From Oleispira sp963851095 (lineage in GTDB: Bacteria; Pseudomonadota; Gammaproteobacteria; Pseudomonadales; Oceanobacteraceae): a DNA stretch of 64,000 bases. The notes under the pieces were generated by a model, which was not told the origin of the DNA, made no database searches, and saw only the letters and a list, made by a program, of their open reading frames with translations. Numbering within the stretch: position 1 is the stretch's first letter; each line of letters begins with the position of its first letter. A program made the translations under genes and the position numbers. Location: the NCBI GenBank assembly GCA_963851095.1, contig CAWKOX010000025.1:248001-312000 (forward strand), given 5' to 3'. Shown in pieces: positions 43,796 to 53,339 of this stretch.

Positions 43796-44419
43796 TTAAA
43801 CGTTCGCCATCAAACCTGATGCCAAGAAAGGCATCAGTTGAGAAACCACACCTTTAACATCCGACTCTGTGCCTAAGTCATGCTCTGCCATAGCCATTAA
43901 CGAATCGACACTTGACATAGTAAAAACGGCCGCGCCGAGCATAAAATGAATACGCCAAAAGCGTTCAAGTGGGGTTAGTTCAGGAGTAACTCGATTCACT
44001 TCTTTCATATAGCGGCGAAAAACCTCACCGTATTCGTTGGTTAAAAACTTACGCAAGTGCCCCTGCCCTTGGCTATACGCCAAACCGAGCAATCGCATGA
44101 ATACACCAAACTTTTCCGGATTCTCCAATCCAGATTTGTTAAGTGTAATAACTAACAACTTCAAAAGTTGGTCAGGGGTATTTTCTTTTTGTTCGATTAT
44201 GTCGAGTTGTTTAGAAAACTGTTCACTGAAAGGCGCTAAATAACGTGCAAACACTGCTTGTATTAACGATTTTTTAGAACCGAAGTGATAATTGACAGCC
44301 GCTAAGTTTACATTGGCCTTGGTCGTAATGTTTCTCAACGATGTTTCGGCAAATCCTTTTTCAGAAAATAATGCTTCCGCCGCATCAAGTATGCGTTCTG
44401 CGGTATCTTTCTGTGCCAT
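43796..44419 (-). CDS. psrA: TetR-family regulator PsrA
   Basis: 207 residues from the ATG at 44419. The helix-turn-helix AETSLRNITTKANVNLAAVNYHFGSK and the effector domain segments FMRLLGLAYSQGQGHLRKFL and FWRIHFMLGAAVFTM match PsrA, the long-chain fatty-acid-sensing repressor that controls beta-oxidation and rpoS in Pseudomonas. Divergent from lexA as in Pseudomonas. A candidate operator lies 30 bases before the start. It is separated from the L,D-transpeptidase by one base. Confidence 0.93.
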   Translation of the reverse strand: MAQKDTAERILDAAEALFSEKGFAETSLRNITTKANVNLAAVNYHFGSKKSLIQAVFARYLAPFSEQFSKQLDIIEQKENTPDQLLKLLVITLNKSGLENPEKFGVFMRLLGLAYSQGQGHLRKFLTNEYGEVFRRYMKEVNRVTPELTPLERFWRIHFMLGAAVFTMSSVDSLMAMAEHDLGTESDVKGVVSQLMPFLASGLMANV

Positions 44420-44448
44420 AACTACCCATATTTCAAATATATAAAATT

Positions 44449-44461
44449 CAAACATACGTTT
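44449..44461. promoter_or_regulatory. Candidate PsrA operator
   Basis: CAAACATACGTTT matches the reported PsrA consensus of inverted CAAAC/GTTTG half-sites with a 2-4 base spacer; here the spacer is 4 and the last base is T. It lies 30 bases upstream of psrA, where autorepression would act. A partly overlapping CGTTTTAAACG lies just beyond. Confidence 0.5.
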
Positions 44462-44563
44462 TAAACGCTTTAAGTGCAAGCAATACTCAGCAATGTCATT
44501 ACGGTTCTGTGTACTAGTTCTTTAAAAGAAAATTAGGCGAAAGACTTTACAGACTAAAAAACA

Positions 44564-44598
44564 CTGTATATATTTACAACTACTGTATAGATACACAC
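44564..44598. promoter_or_regulatory. Two tandem LexA (SOS) boxes upstream of lexA
   Basis: CTGTATATATTTACAA (44564) and CTGTATAGATACACAC (44583) both keep the CTGTAT left arm. The right arms end ACAA and ACAC instead of ACAG, so each is one or two mismatches from consensus. Paired boxes before lexA are normal and set tight autorepression. Confidence 0.8.
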
Positions 44599-44623
44599 TA
44601 CAAATAACGCATTAGGAATCATC

Positions 44624-45223
44624 ATGATTAAGCTTACCGCCCGACAGCAAGAAGTTCTTGATCTCATTAAGGTTGCCATTGATACAACCGGCTACCCACC
44701 AACTCGCGCTGAGATTGCAGAAAGTCTTGGGTTTCGCTCACCTAATGCCGCTGAAGAGCATCTCAAGGCCCTTGCACGCAAAGGGGCTATCGAAATGATG
44801 CCTGGTGCATCACGTGGCATTCGCATCGTCGAAAGCCAGCAACTAGGCCTTCCCATTATTGGCCGTGTAGCGGCTGGTGAACCTATTCTTGCCCAAGAGC
44901 ACATTGAAGACCACTGTAAAATCCCGGCAGACTGGTTCAAACCAAACGCCAATTTCTTACTGGAAGTTCACGGTGAGAGCATGGTAAATGTAGGCATTAT
45001 GGATGGCGACTTAATTGCCGTACACAAAACCAACGTTGCCCGTAACGGACAAATTGTTGTCGCTCGCGTAGAAGAAGATGTAACCGTTAAGCGCTACCAA
45101 AAAACTCGCAACAAAGTCACATTATTTGCTGAGAATGATGATTTTGACCCTATTGAAGTCAACCTAAAGGATACAAACTTTGCTATTGAAGGTTTGTACG
45201 TCGGCGTCATTCGTCGTCACTAG
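44624..45223 (+). CDS. lexA: LexA repressor
   Basis: 199 residues. The N-terminal winged helix-turn-helix recognises SOS boxes (GYPPTRAEIAESLGFRSPNAAEEHLKALARKG spread over 23-54). The latent protease has cleavage site Ala84-Gly85 (VAAGEP), catalytic Ser119 (HGESMVNVG) and Lys156 (VTVKRY), at the same numbers as in E. coli. Activated RecA triggers self-cleavage and SOS induction. Autorepressed through the boxes upstream, and followed 80 bases later by sulA in a likely operon. Confidence 0.97.
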   Translation: MIKLTARQQEVLDLIKVAIDTTGYPPTRAEIAESLGFRSPNAAEEHLKALARKGAIEMMPGASRGIRIVESQQLGLPIIGRVAAGEPILAQEHIEDHCKIPADWFKPNANFLLEVHGESMVNVGIMDGDLIAVHKTNVARNGQIVVARVEEDVTVKRYQKTRNKVTLFAENDDFDPIEVNLKDTNFAIEGLYVGVIRRH

Positions 45224-45303
45224 CGATCAAATAGAAGCCATCACAAGCAAATAAACAAAAATAAACCAACGCCAAATAGATTCATTAATACAAGGAGTTA
45301 AAC

Positions 45304-45774
45304 ATGCGCCAATTACCATTAGGCATTCAAAATTCAGCGTTAACCCTAAGCAGTCGTATTGTTAAGAACGAGACGGGCCATCACCCAATTAATCCGTCGA
45401 CGAATCGTACTTCCAATACAAATAATGCAGGTATTAGTGAGATCATTTTGGCGGCGGACAGTGCACTCCAGCCTATGTATCTTTTACCACTACTCTCTCA
45501 GATGTCACGAGATAAGCGCTGGTTAATGTGGTTAGCAGACGAACCATCAATCAATCGAAACTGGTTGGCAGCATTAGGAATTGATGTGTCTCAAGTTTTG
45601 CATATTAATGCTGAAAGCGAATGCTTTCATAAGGTTTGCTGCAAGGCATTAGCAGCAGGTACTGGTCATTTAATTATTGAATGGCCTGGGAAAATAAACG
45701 ATGAAGAACTTTTTGAACTTGAAGAGGCAGCGAAAACCGGCGCTAGTCATGCTTTGTTAATACGCCGCAGATAG
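45304..45774 (+). CDS. sulA: SulA-like SOS cell-division inhibitor
   Basis: 156 residues. The N-terminal about 40 residues are polar and variable; the rest matches the RecA/FtsZ-inhibitor fold of SulA (ISEIILAADSALQPMYLLPLLSQMSRDKRWLMWLAD is divided over 44-79, then CFHKVCCKALAAGTGHLIIEWPG). Placed behind lexA as in Pseudomonas, so induced with the SOS response to block FtsZ ring formation. No separate SOS box lies before it; it depends on the lexA promoter. SulA is poorly conserved, so the call rests on position plus fold. Confidence 0.88.
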   Translation: MRQLPLGIQNSALTLSSRIVKNETGHHPINPSTNRTSNTNNAGISEIILAADSALQPMYLLPLLSQMSRDKRWLMWLADEPSINRNWLAALGIDVSQVLHINAESECFHKVCCKALAAGTGHLIIEWPGKINDEELFELEEAAKTGASHALLIRRR

Positions 45775-45913
45775 CAGATCACGGCGCTTATATTATATGA
45801 TCAATGATTAGATACTTAATGGATTAAAGGTACGTAGACCAAACAATATTACGCCTACGTACTACCAATAAGCAAAACCTAGCTAATAAATAGATAATTC
45901 AGCTCATTAGCGT

Positions 45914-46168
45914 TTAGTGAATTACTCCCGGCACCTCTTGCTCAGTCATAATAGTTTCCTGCTCAACATCCATCCCGGACAATTCACTCACCTTACTAAC
46001 ACCAGCTTCAATCATGGCATGCGCCACTTCAATGTGATTATTTTTCAGACCTTCCTTGGCTTCTTCTGAAAACTGAATTTTAACAATCATCTCCCCTGAC
46101 TCTTCATCCGCTCTACGCAAACCAATATCACCATTGGATAATTCTACGATCTCAAAAAAATCAGCCAT
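45914..46168 (-). CDS. Conserved small acidic protein
   Basis: 84 residues, soluble and strongly acidic, with a repeated-looking pattern of short strands (IVELSNGDIGLRRADEESGE, then IVKIQFSEEAKEGLK). No signal peptide or catalytic motif. It lies between sulA and the DUF6586-like gene, a position where Pseudomonas also carries small hypothetical genes. Function unknown. Confidence 0.65.
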   Translation of the reverse strand: MADFFEIVELSNGDIGLRRADEESGEMIVKIQFSEEAKEGLKNNHIEVAHAMIEAGVSKVSELSGMDVEQETIMTEQEVPGVIH

Positions 46169-46282
46169 AATACCCTTCTCTACGACAGCGCGTTCATCAA
46201 AGCACGCTGATTATTAGAACTTACCAAATGTAAACCCAACACACTGTACGAATAAGTACAGAGTAAAAAAACAAAACAGAGC

Positions 46283-46759
46283 TCAGCTTTCTTGTCGATT
46301 ATTGCGTTGCAAATCAATGATATCAATTAATGCTTGAAACCAATCTCTCAGCGGCAAGGATTGAGACGTTTGATCATACAGCTGAATCATTCCCGCATTT
46401 TGTTGTGGAGCAGCAGGTCTATTTTCTTTTTGAGCACAATACTCAAAAGCCGTAAGCAACTGACTTAACCAGCTAAATTTATCACTCTCTAGCTGGCGTA
46501 ACTCTGTCATTTCACCCGTAGCAACAGGTACACTTTCAATTAACTGCTGCAATGACGAAATCGCATCTCTGTATTGCGCAAGCTCGGCAATTTCATGTAA
46601 GTATGACTGATAAGCCAAAACCAGTTGAAACAATACCGACTCTTGTAAAGCCGCACTTAAGACCAAGTCATCATCTGACTGTTCGGCTTGCTCTTGCTTC
46701 TCTATGAGTAAGCGCGCTTGATAAAGCTTTTGATTACTGTGTGCTAGCCATTCAGCCAT
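46283..46759 (-). CDS. DUF6586-like hypothetical protein
   Basis: 158 residues, almost entirely helical, from ATG at 46759. The start WLAHSNQKLYQARLLIEKQ and the position near lexA-sulA fit the Pseudomonas family now called DUF6586. It overlaps the stop codon of yfaZ by one base, so it is translationally coupled downstream of it. Cytoplasmic, function unknown; the family name is my best recollection. Confidence 0.6.
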   Translation of the reverse strand: MAEWLAHSNQKLYQARLLIEKQEQAEQSDDDLVLSAALQESVLFQLVLAYQSYLHEIAELAQYRDAISSLQQLIESVPVATGEMTELRQLESDKFSWLSQLLTAFEYCAQKENRPAAPQQNAGMIQLYDQTSQSLPLRDWFQALIDIIDLQRNNRQES

Positions 46760-47319
46760 TAAAAGTCGACCTTTAGACCTAAGTGAATGCCTTCTTCAAG
46801 CATAAACACTTTACTAATACCTTCTAACTTATAACGGCTATAACGATAACCCATATACACGCGTGCCGTTGGTAGCAGGCCATACTGAATACGAAGATCC
46901 GCATCCGCTATGTTTTCAGTATTATCAAATGAAACAACACTAGGCGCATAATACGCATAACCCGCAGCGCTTAAGCTGGGCACTTGTGGAATCTGGTAAC
47001 GGAAAAAACCACCAACCCCTAAAGCCCCGCCATCAACATCGCCATTTTTATAACCAAAAATACGCCCACCAACACCAATGTATAAAGGGCTATTAGGCTC
47101 GCGTACATCAACAACATGCAAACCTAACGACAATAAATCACCGTCGTCTTCATGATGCATAATACTGGCTGATACGTGTAGACCAGACCCGACTTTAGTC
47201 GCATCGTACTCAAGACGCGCAGAATCATTAGCCAAACTCAAATCGATTGAACCACCGGCTAAACTTTGCATACTAACGGATAACAACAAGCCGGAAAATA
47301 GAATTTTTAATGCTTTCAT
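46759..47319 (-). CDS. YfaZ family outer-membrane protein
   Basis: 186 residues with a clear signal peptide (cleavage after SLAGG region, about residue 21) and alternating polar/hydrophobic strands ending in GLKVDF with terminal Phe. The overall pattern (SIDLSLANDSARLEYD and YIGVGGRIFGYKNGDVDGGALGVGGFF split over residues 24-110) matches YfaZ-type 8-10-stranded barrels. Function unknown; may be a porin-like or structural outer-membrane protein. Its stop overlaps the next gene. Confidence 0.85.
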   Translation of the reverse strand: MKALKILFSGLLLSVSMQSLAGGSIDLSLANDSARLEYDATKVGSGLHVSASIMHHEDDGDLLSLGLHVVDVREPNSPLYIGVGGRIFGYKNGDVDGGALGVGGFFRYQIPQVPSLSAAGYAYYAPSVVSFDNTENIADADLRIQYGLLPTARVYMGYRYSRYKLEGISKVFMLEEGIHLGLKVDF

Positions 47320-47392
47320 TACTACTACACCTAATATTTTTCCGCATTATATCAGATGCTTTCGCATTTGAGAAAATACAGTCACCCCAATT

Positions 47393-47420
47393 AAGAACAG
47401 CGCCAAAAGGCGCTGTTCTT
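47393..47420. terminator. Terminator after htpG
   Basis: Perfect 12-bp stem AAGAACAGCGCC / GGCGCTGTTCTT with an AAAA loop, 27 bases past the htpG stop. The following bases on the minus strand are TTAATT, a short T-run. Confidence 0.75.
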
Positions 47421-47446
47421 ATCAATCAACGTCAATATCTAATAAA

Positions 47447-49348
47447 TTATTTCATTAGATCTTGAAGCAGTTTGTTCAACTTAGTTACATACTCAGCAGG
47501 CTTATCCAACTGACTTCCTTGAGCCAACTGTGCTTGCCCATGAATAACGTGTGCCAAATCATTAAAACGCTCTTCATCTTGCTCAGTATCCATCTTGGCG
47601 ATTAACGGATGATTCGGATTCACCTCAAGCGTTGATTCAGCCTCTGGAACAGGTTGACCTGCAGCCGCTAGCATTTGACGTAAACTATCGTTCATATCAT
47701 TTTGACCAACCACCAAACAAGCAGGCGAATCGGTTAGACGAGCAGTAACTCGAACATTACTTACTTCCCCTTTAAGGGCGGTTGCAATACGTTCAACCAA
47801 GCTCTTATTATTCTCAGCCAATGTTTCTGCTTCGGCTTTCTCTTCTTCGCCGGTCAATTCATCAAGGTCTAATTCGCCCTTAGTGATATCCTGGAAAGAC
47901 TTTTCATCAAAGTTTGCTAGATGACTTATCATCCACTCATCAACTCGCTGCGTCAGCAACAATACTTCAATGTTATTTTTCTTGAAGAATTCTAAGTGCG
48001 GGCTATTGAATACCGCATTATAGTTTTCACCCGTTACGTAATAAATCTTCTTCTGATCTTCTTTCATGCGAGAAATATAATCAGCCAAAGAAACAGTCGC
48101 ATCTTCAGATCCATTCTGTGTACTAGCGAAACGGAACAAGCTGGCAATTTTTTCTTTATTAGCAAAGTCTTCTGCTGGGCCTTCTTTTAAAACCTCACCG
48201 AATTGCGACCAGAATTTCGCATATTTTTCTTCGTCTTTCTTGGCCATTTTAGTCAGAACATCAAGAACACGCTTAGTCAATGCTGTACGAATAGAATCTA
48301 CGTTTTTATCTTGCTGCAAGATTTCACGCGATACGTTCAACGACAAATCATTGGAATCTAAAATCCCTTTAACGAAACGTAGATACAGCGGCAAGAACTG
48401 CTCTGCTTCGTCCATAATATAAACGCGCTGAGTATAAAGCTTCAAACCACGAGCAGCGTCACGGTTCCACAAGTCCATTGGCGCTTGCGATGGAATGTAT
48501 AGCAAACTGGTATAATCAAGTTTACCTTCCACCTTGTTGTGGGACCATGCTAGCGGTTCTTGCCAATCATGCGATACGTGCTTATAAAATTCTTTATAAT
48601 CATCGTCACTAATATCAGTTTTTGGCTTAGTCCATAATGCTTGTGCATCGTTAACCGCTTCAGGAATTTGCTTACTCTCACCATCGGCATCATCACTGCT
48701 TACTTCTTGTGGCAAGAAAATTGGGATAGCAATATGATCTGAGTACTTTTTAATCAAACTGCGCAAGCGCAAACCATCTGCAAACTCTGTTTCATCATCT
48801 TTCAGATGCAGTGTGATTCGTGTACCACGCGTTTCTTTTACAATATCTTCAAGGCTGAATTCGCCTTCACCTTGTGACTGCCAACGAACAGCTTGATCGG
48901 CCGACAAACCAGCACGGCGTGTTTCAACCACAACATCTTTTGCAACGATAAAGGAAGCATAGAAACCTACACCAAACTGACCAATTAGCTGAGAATCTTG
49001 TTTCTCATCACCACTTAGCTTGCCTAAAAATTCTGACGTACCAGATTTTGCAATTGTGCCTAAGTGATTAACAACATCATCGCGGCTCATACCAATGCCG
49101 TTATCTTCAATTGTTACGGTATTTTTTTCTTTATCGAAATCAATATGGACCGCCAACTCGCTATTATCTTCATAAAGCGAAGCATCTGAAATCGCTTCAA
49201 AACGCAATTTATCACATGCATCAGATGCGTTTGAAACAAGTTCGCGTAAGAAAATTTCTTTATTTGAATACAAAGAATGAATCATTAAATGAAGTAGCTG
49301 TTTTACTTCAGTTTTAAAACCCATTGTTTCTTTTTGAGTTGCAGTCAT
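47447..49348 (-). CDS. htpG: Molecular chaperone HtpG (Hsp90)
   Basis: 633 residues. The N-terminal GHKL ATPase domain has ELVSNASDACDKLRFEA, DNGIGMSRDDVVNHLGTIAKSGT and GQFGVGFYASF. The middle domain has the catalytic Arg region (SLNVSREILQQDKN), and the C-terminal dimerisation domain ends without the eukaryotic MEEVD tail. It should fold and stabilise client proteins under heat stress. Ribosome site AGGGAG precedes ATG at 49348. No convincing sigma-32 promoter was found. Confidence 0.97.
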   Translation of the reverse strand: MTATQKETMGFKTEVKQLLHLMIHSLYSNKEIFLRELVSNASDACDKLRFEAISDASLYEDNSELAVHIDFDKEKNTVTIEDNGIGMSRDDVVNHLGTIAKSGTSEFLGKLSGDEKQDSQLIGQFGVGFYASFIVAKDVVVETRRAGLSADQAVRWQSQGEGEFSLEDIVKETRGTRITLHLKDDETEFADGLRLRSLIKKYSDHIAIPIFLPQEVSSDDADGESKQIPEAVNDAQALWTKPKTDISDDDYKEFYKHVSHDWQEPLAWSHNKVEGKLDYTSLLYIPSQAPMDLWNRDAARGLKLYTQRVYIMDEAEQFLPLYLRFVKGILDSNDLSLNVSREILQQDKNVDSIRTALTKRVLDVLTKMAKKDEEKYAKFWSQFGEVLKEGPAEDFANKEKIASLFRFASTQNGSEDATVSLADYISRMKEDQKKIYYVTGENYNAVFNSPHLEFFKKNNIEVLLLTQRVDEWMISHLANFDEKSFQDITKGELDLDELTGEEEKAEAETLAENNKSLVERIATALKGEVSNVRVTARLTDSPACLVVGQNDMNDSLRQMLAAAGQPVPEAESTLEVNPNHPLIAKMDTEQDEERFNDLAHVIHGQAQLAQGSQLDKPAEYVTKLNKLLQDLMK

Positions 49349-49595
49349 TTTATCTCCCTAGCTTGAACAATTATGCTTGATCAATTATTTCTGTTTTTTT
49401 GATTTCTAAACAGTTACTTCTGAACCGTTTGTTCTACATAGCCACTTCCAAATACGTATTGCACAGTTTATATCTGGTCAATCGTCGAAAGTGACATAAA
49501 TTAAGTTGGCTATTGTCTTAGCCTTGGTAGAGAAATTGGGACGGGGAACTGAATTTCAAGGGGAGAGGATGAGGAAAAACGAAAACTTACTAAGA

Positions 49596-49626
49596 ATCAC
49601 GGCTCAAACTGAGCTTAAACCGTGAT
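49596..49626 (-). terminator. Hairpin downstream of thioesterase pair
   Basis: ATCACGG and CCGTGAT form an outer stem enclosing a CTCA/TGAG inner stem, 9 bases past the stop of the second thioesterase. T-rich sequence follows on the minus strand. Terminator-like. Confidence 0.5.
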
Positions 49627-49634
49627 AATCGCAT

Positions 49635-50072
49635 TTACTTTTTGGCTAATAAAAAGTGAGCACGCGCTGTTGCAATTGGATTAGCACGATCACCCTGCCA
49701 AGCATTTATTGCCACATTGGCAACACGACTCCCTTGACGCCATATCTGACACTCAGCAAAGGTATCTTGATCACGTCCGGCTCGTAAATAATCTAGAGAG
49801 AAGTCGACGATCTTTGGCATTAAAGGCGTATCCATAAACATCAGCAGATTGATTGCCGCTGATAATTCCATAAAGCCCCCAATCACTCCACCATGAATCG
49901 CAGGCAAAATAGGATTTCCGATATTGTCAGGATTTCGAGGGAGCTTAAAAATAACGTTGTCGCCAAAACGTTGAAATTCAAGCCCGATGTAGCCCGCATA
50001 AGGAATACTGTCAACAAGTGGCTGAAAATCACCACTGGTTTGTGCTTGTTGAATAATATCCTGAAAACTCAT
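49635..50072 (-). CDS. PaaI-type hotdog thioesterase (second of pair)
   Basis: 145 residues of the hotdog fold. The segment NPILPAIHGGVIGGFMELSAAI is the PaaI motif HGGxxxxxxD-like region with Glu in place of Asp, and VDFSLDYLRAGRDQDTFAECQIWRQG gives the following strands. Acyl-CoA thioesterase activity is expected. The start overlaps the stop of the other thioesterase gene as TAATG. Confidence 0.85.
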   Translation of the reverse strand: MSFQDIIQQAQTSGDFQPLVDSIPYAGYIGLEFQRFGDNVIFKLPRNPDNIGNPILPAIHGGVIGGFMELSAAINLLMFMDTPLMPKIVDFSLDYLRAGRDQDTFAECQIWRQGSRVANVAINAWQGDRANPIATARAHFLLAKK

Positions 50073-50653
50073 TAGTGTCGTTCTCCGCTATTCACAGGCT
50101 GAGCATCAAAGGCCACAGCCCCTTCTTCTGCACCACTATACTCACCCATACTGTATTCGCCCATATAGACACTCGCATCACCGGTTTCGATGACACCTTG
50201 AAATGCAGGTGGAGTCATTTTCGACCCAATTCGCATAAACGCAGCATTGCACTTAGCGACTAACGTATCGTCATTTTGCTGTCTAACCAGACACTCGGTA
50301 AATACAACATTATTGGTAATTCGGGTAACGGATGCTCTAGCAACAAGATCCTGCCCCGGTTCGGACGACTTCATATAATCAACACGTAAATCCAAAGTCG
50401 GACACAGTTCCATACCGTCAATGGCAACAAAGCACGCCGTGCCACAAGCAGTATCCATCAAAGTAGTGAGTGCGCCACCATGAATAATACCCGCTAAAGG
50501 GTTGCCAATGATTTTTTCACTATAAGGCAACTTCATTTCAAGGCTATTTTTTTCTGCGGACAAGACTTCTAAGCCTAATAACTGGCAATGTCGTAATACC
50601 GACAAAAATCGTTCTGCCTTTTGCTGATTGGTAATATTCATCAATAATTGCAT
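50072..50653 (-). CDS. PaaI-type hotdog thioesterase (first of pair)
   Basis: 193 residues from the ATG at 50653. The hotdog motif GNPLAGIIHGGALTTLMDTACG keeps the catalytic Asp, and LDLRVDYMKSSEPGQDLVARASVTR follows. The last 35 residues, with repeated MGEYSMGEYSGAEEG, lie outside the fold. Two adjacent, dissimilar thioesterases could act as a heterodimer. Substrate unknown (aromatic or short-chain acyl-CoA). Confidence 0.85.
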   Translation of the reverse strand: MQLLMNITNQQKAERFLSVLRHCQLLGLEVLSAEKNSLEMKLPYSEKIIGNPLAGIIHGGALTTLMDTACGTACFVAIDGMELCPTLDLRVDYMKSSEPGQDLVARASVTRITNNVVFTECLVRQQNDDTLVAKCNAAFMRIGSKMTPPAFQGVIETGDASVYMGEYSMGEYSGAEEGAVAFDAQPVNSGERH

Positions 50654-50882
50654 CACTTTTTGAGTTAACAGGTCGGCAAAATAGAATAATCTGTTTTTGA
50701 AAATAGATAGAACTTAATCATAGCATGCCGAAATTTGAGCGTGTTATACCTTATTCTAGTGACGGATAAAACCAGAACCTTACAAAAAAAGTGCACACTG
50801 CTTATTTTGCACACAACAAATATGGCCTTGTATAGACACATAAAAGACAAGAACTAGCACATTTGAAACAAAAAACAGAAAT

Positions 50883-50910
50883 AAAAAAGGACGCATAAAG
50901 CGTCCTTTTT
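50883..50910 (-). terminator. Terminator after sucD
   Basis: AAAAAGGACGC / GCGTCCTTTTT with a 5-base ATAAA loop, 15 bases past the sucD stop. GC-rich stem with T-run on both strands. Confidence 0.9.
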
Positions 50911-50924
50911 AAACTGGTTGAATC

Positions 50925-51800
50925 TTAAGACCAGCCAGTAATTTTTTGCAAAGCCTTACCGATATCCGCAAGACTGCGAACCGTTTCAACTCCAGCATCT
51001 TCAAGAGCCGCAAACTTTTCGTCAGCCGTTCCTTTACCGCCAGCAATAATGGCACCCGCATGACCCATACGCTTACCCGCTGGTGCAGTAACACCCGCAA
51101 TGTAAGATACAACAGGCTTAGTTACATTGGCTTTAATGAAAGCCGCCGCTTCTTCTTCAGCACTGCCACCAATTTCACCAATCATTACAATGGCTTCAGT
51201 TTTTGGATCATCTTGAAATAAACGTAAAATATCAATGAAGCTAGAACCTGGAATAGGATCGCCACCAATACCCACACACGTTGACTGACCAAAACCATAA
51301 TCCGTAGTCTGCTTAACTGCTTCATACGTCAATGTACCAGAGCGCGATACAACACCCACTTTACCAGGCAAGTGAATGTGGCCTGGCATAATACCGATCT
51401 TACATTCACCAGGAGTAATAACGCCTGGGCAGTTAGGACCGATCAAGGTCACACCTAACTCATCACACTTAACTTTAGCGTCAAGCATATCCAATGTCGG
51501 AATGCCTTCAGTAATACAAACAATCAGCTTGATCCCGCTATTAGCTGCCTCAAGAATTGAATCCTTACAGAATGGGGCAGGTACATAGATAACCGAAGCT
51601 TCTGCACCTGTTTCTTTTACTGCTTCTGCAACGGTATTAAATACAGGCAAACCTAAATGCGTTTGACCGCCCTTACCCGGTGTAACACCACCGACCATTT
51701 TTGTACCGTATTCAATCGCTTGCTCAGAATGAAATGTTCCTTGCGCGCCAGTAAAACCTTGGCAAATAACTTTGGTATTTTTATCGATTAAAATGCTCAT
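50925..51800 (-). CDS. sucD: Succinyl-CoA synthetase alpha subunit
   Basis: 291 residues. The CoA-binding N-terminal Rossmann domain has ICQGFTGAQGTFHSEQAI, and the phosphohistidine lies in GHAGAIIAGGKGTADEKFAAL near residue 247. Also YVPAPFCKDSILEA and LIGPNCPGVITPGE. With SucC it makes succinate, CoA and NTP. It overlaps the sucC stop by one base (TAATG). Confidence 0.97.
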   Translation of the reverse strand: MSILIDKNTKVICQGFTGAQGTFHSEQAIEYGTKMVGGVTPGKGGQTHLGLPVFNTVAEAVKETGAEASVIYVPAPFCKDSILEAANSGIKLIVCITEGIPTLDMLDAKVKCDELGVTLIGPNCPGVITPGECKIGIMPGHIHLPGKVGVVSRSGTLTYEAVKQTTDYGFGQSTCVGIGGDPIPGSSFIDILRLFQDDPKTEAIVMIGEIGGSAEEEAAAFIKANVTKPVVSYIAGVTAPAGKRMGHAGAIIAGGKGTADEKFAALEDAGVETVRSLADIGKALQKITGWS

Positions 51801-52975
51801 TATTTGGCCTCCTGTTCTGCAGCGGCTTTTACAGATTGCTCTGCTGCATCCGTTAAACTTGTCGCAGCAATAATATTTAAGCCACTATCCGCCAATACTT
51901 TTCTACCAAGATCTGCGTTATTACCTTCTAAGCGAACAATCACAGGTACCGTCACACCAACTTCTTGCACCGCACCAATAACACCTTCAGCAATTAAATC
52001 GCAGCGTACAATACCACCAAAGATATTAATCAATACCGCTTTAACATTCTCATCCGACAAGATAATTTTGAAGGCTTCAATAACACGTTCTTTCGTTGCA
52101 CCGCCCCCCACATCAAGGAAGTTAGCTGGCTTACCACCATGCAACTGAACAATATCCATCGTTCCCATCGCTAGGCCAGCACCGTTAACCATACAACCAA
52201 TATTGCCATCTAGAGCAACGTAGTTTAGCTCCCACTTAGCAGCATGCGCTTCACGTTCGTCTTCTTGCGAAGGATCATGCATTTCTTGCAAATCTTTGTG
52301 ACGATAAACAGCATTACTATCGATACCAATTTTGGCATCCAAGCAATGTAAGTCGCCCTCTTTTGTAATCACTAGGGGATTGATTTCTAACAACGCTAAA
52401 TCTTTCTCAACAAATAGCTTAGCCAAGCCTAAAAATATTTTAACAAACTGATTGATCTGTTTGCCTTCAAGGCCAAGCTGAAACGCTAGATCGCGCGCTT
52501 GATAAGGCTGAGCCCCCACTAAAGGATCAATCTCAGCTTTTAGAATCTTTTCTGGCGTCTCGTGAGCAACCGTTTCAATTTCAACCCCACCTTCCGTTGA
52601 AGCCATAAAGACTACGCGACGGCTCGCACGATCAACAACCGCACCTAAATAAAGTTCTTGGTCAATATCCGTACACGTTTCTACCAAAATACGACTAACA
52701 GGTTGACCATTAGCATCAGTCTGATAAGTCACTAAACTCTTACCTAACCAATGCTCTGCAAATTCTTTAATCTCTTCTTTTGTGGAAACAAGCTTTACAC
52801 CACCAGCCTTACCACGCCCGCCAGCATGAACCTGAGCCTTAACAACCCACTTATCACCTTCGATTTGATCTGCTGCTGCAACTGCTTCTTCTACTGTCTG
52901 AGCGGCAATACCTTTTGATACTGGCAAGCCATATTGAGCGAAGAGTTGCTTACCCTGATACTCGTGTAGATTCAT
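51800..52975 (-). CDS. sucC: Succinyl-CoA synthetase beta subunit
   Basis: 391 residues from the ATG at 52975, the conserved start (NLHEYQGKQLFAQYGLPVS); an upstream start at 53014 adds 13 residues unlike the family. The ATP-grasp region has VVKAQVHAGGRGKAGGVKLV, and the C-terminal domain has LHGGKPANFLDVGGGATKE, the SucD interface. ATP- or GTP-forming cannot be judged. Preceded by a 364-base gap with its own promoter likely. Confidence 0.97.
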   Translation of the reverse strand: MNLHEYQGKQLFAQYGLPVSKGIAAQTVEEAVAAADQIEGDKWVVKAQVHAGGRGKAGGVKLVSTKEEIKEFAEHWLGKSLVTYQTDANGQPVSRILVETCTDIDQELYLGAVVDRASRRVVFMASTEGGVEIETVAHETPEKILKAEIDPLVGAQPYQARDLAFQLGLEGKQINQFVKIFLGLAKLFVEKDLALLEINPLVITKEGDLHCLDAKIGIDSNAVYRHKDLQEMHDPSQEDEREAHAAKWELNYVALDGNIGCMVNGAGLAMGTMDIVQLHGGKPANFLDVGGGATKERVIEAFKIILSDENVKAVLINIFGGIVRCDLIAEGVIGAVQEVGVTVPVIVRLEGNNADLGRKVLADSGLNIIAATSLTDAAEQSVKAAAEQEAK

Positions 52976-53339
52976 TAAAATTATCCCGTCAATTTCTGTA
53001 GGTTGATCATTCAACTAGCCAGAGCAAAACTAATTACATTAATAATATAATAGCTTTATTTTGTGACTTTCACTTTCTACATTTGTCACATTAAACAGTG
53101 CCACTTTTCTCTGTGTCACTTCGCTATCATGTCCACTCAAAACTAGATGCCAAGTTTTTATAACCTTTCGTGATAATAGACCCTACCATTAAGAAATCCA
53201 AACACCAAAAACAAAAAAAGCCATAAAATCTTTGCTTATTTGTGAACTGATGATGCAAGTCACGAATAATTAAAAACTTTATAGCTTTTCGCGCGCTAAT
53301 TGATTAATTAGCGCTCTAAACCCTCATAAAATCTAGGGT
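52976..53339. other. Intergenic region between lpdA and sucC
   Basis: 364 bases, AT-rich. Contains two hairpins next to lpdA (53293-53341) and no gene. The remaining 53000-53290 has no clear repeat or gene; a sucCD promoter should lie here but cannot be assigned confidently by eye. Confidence 0.5.
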
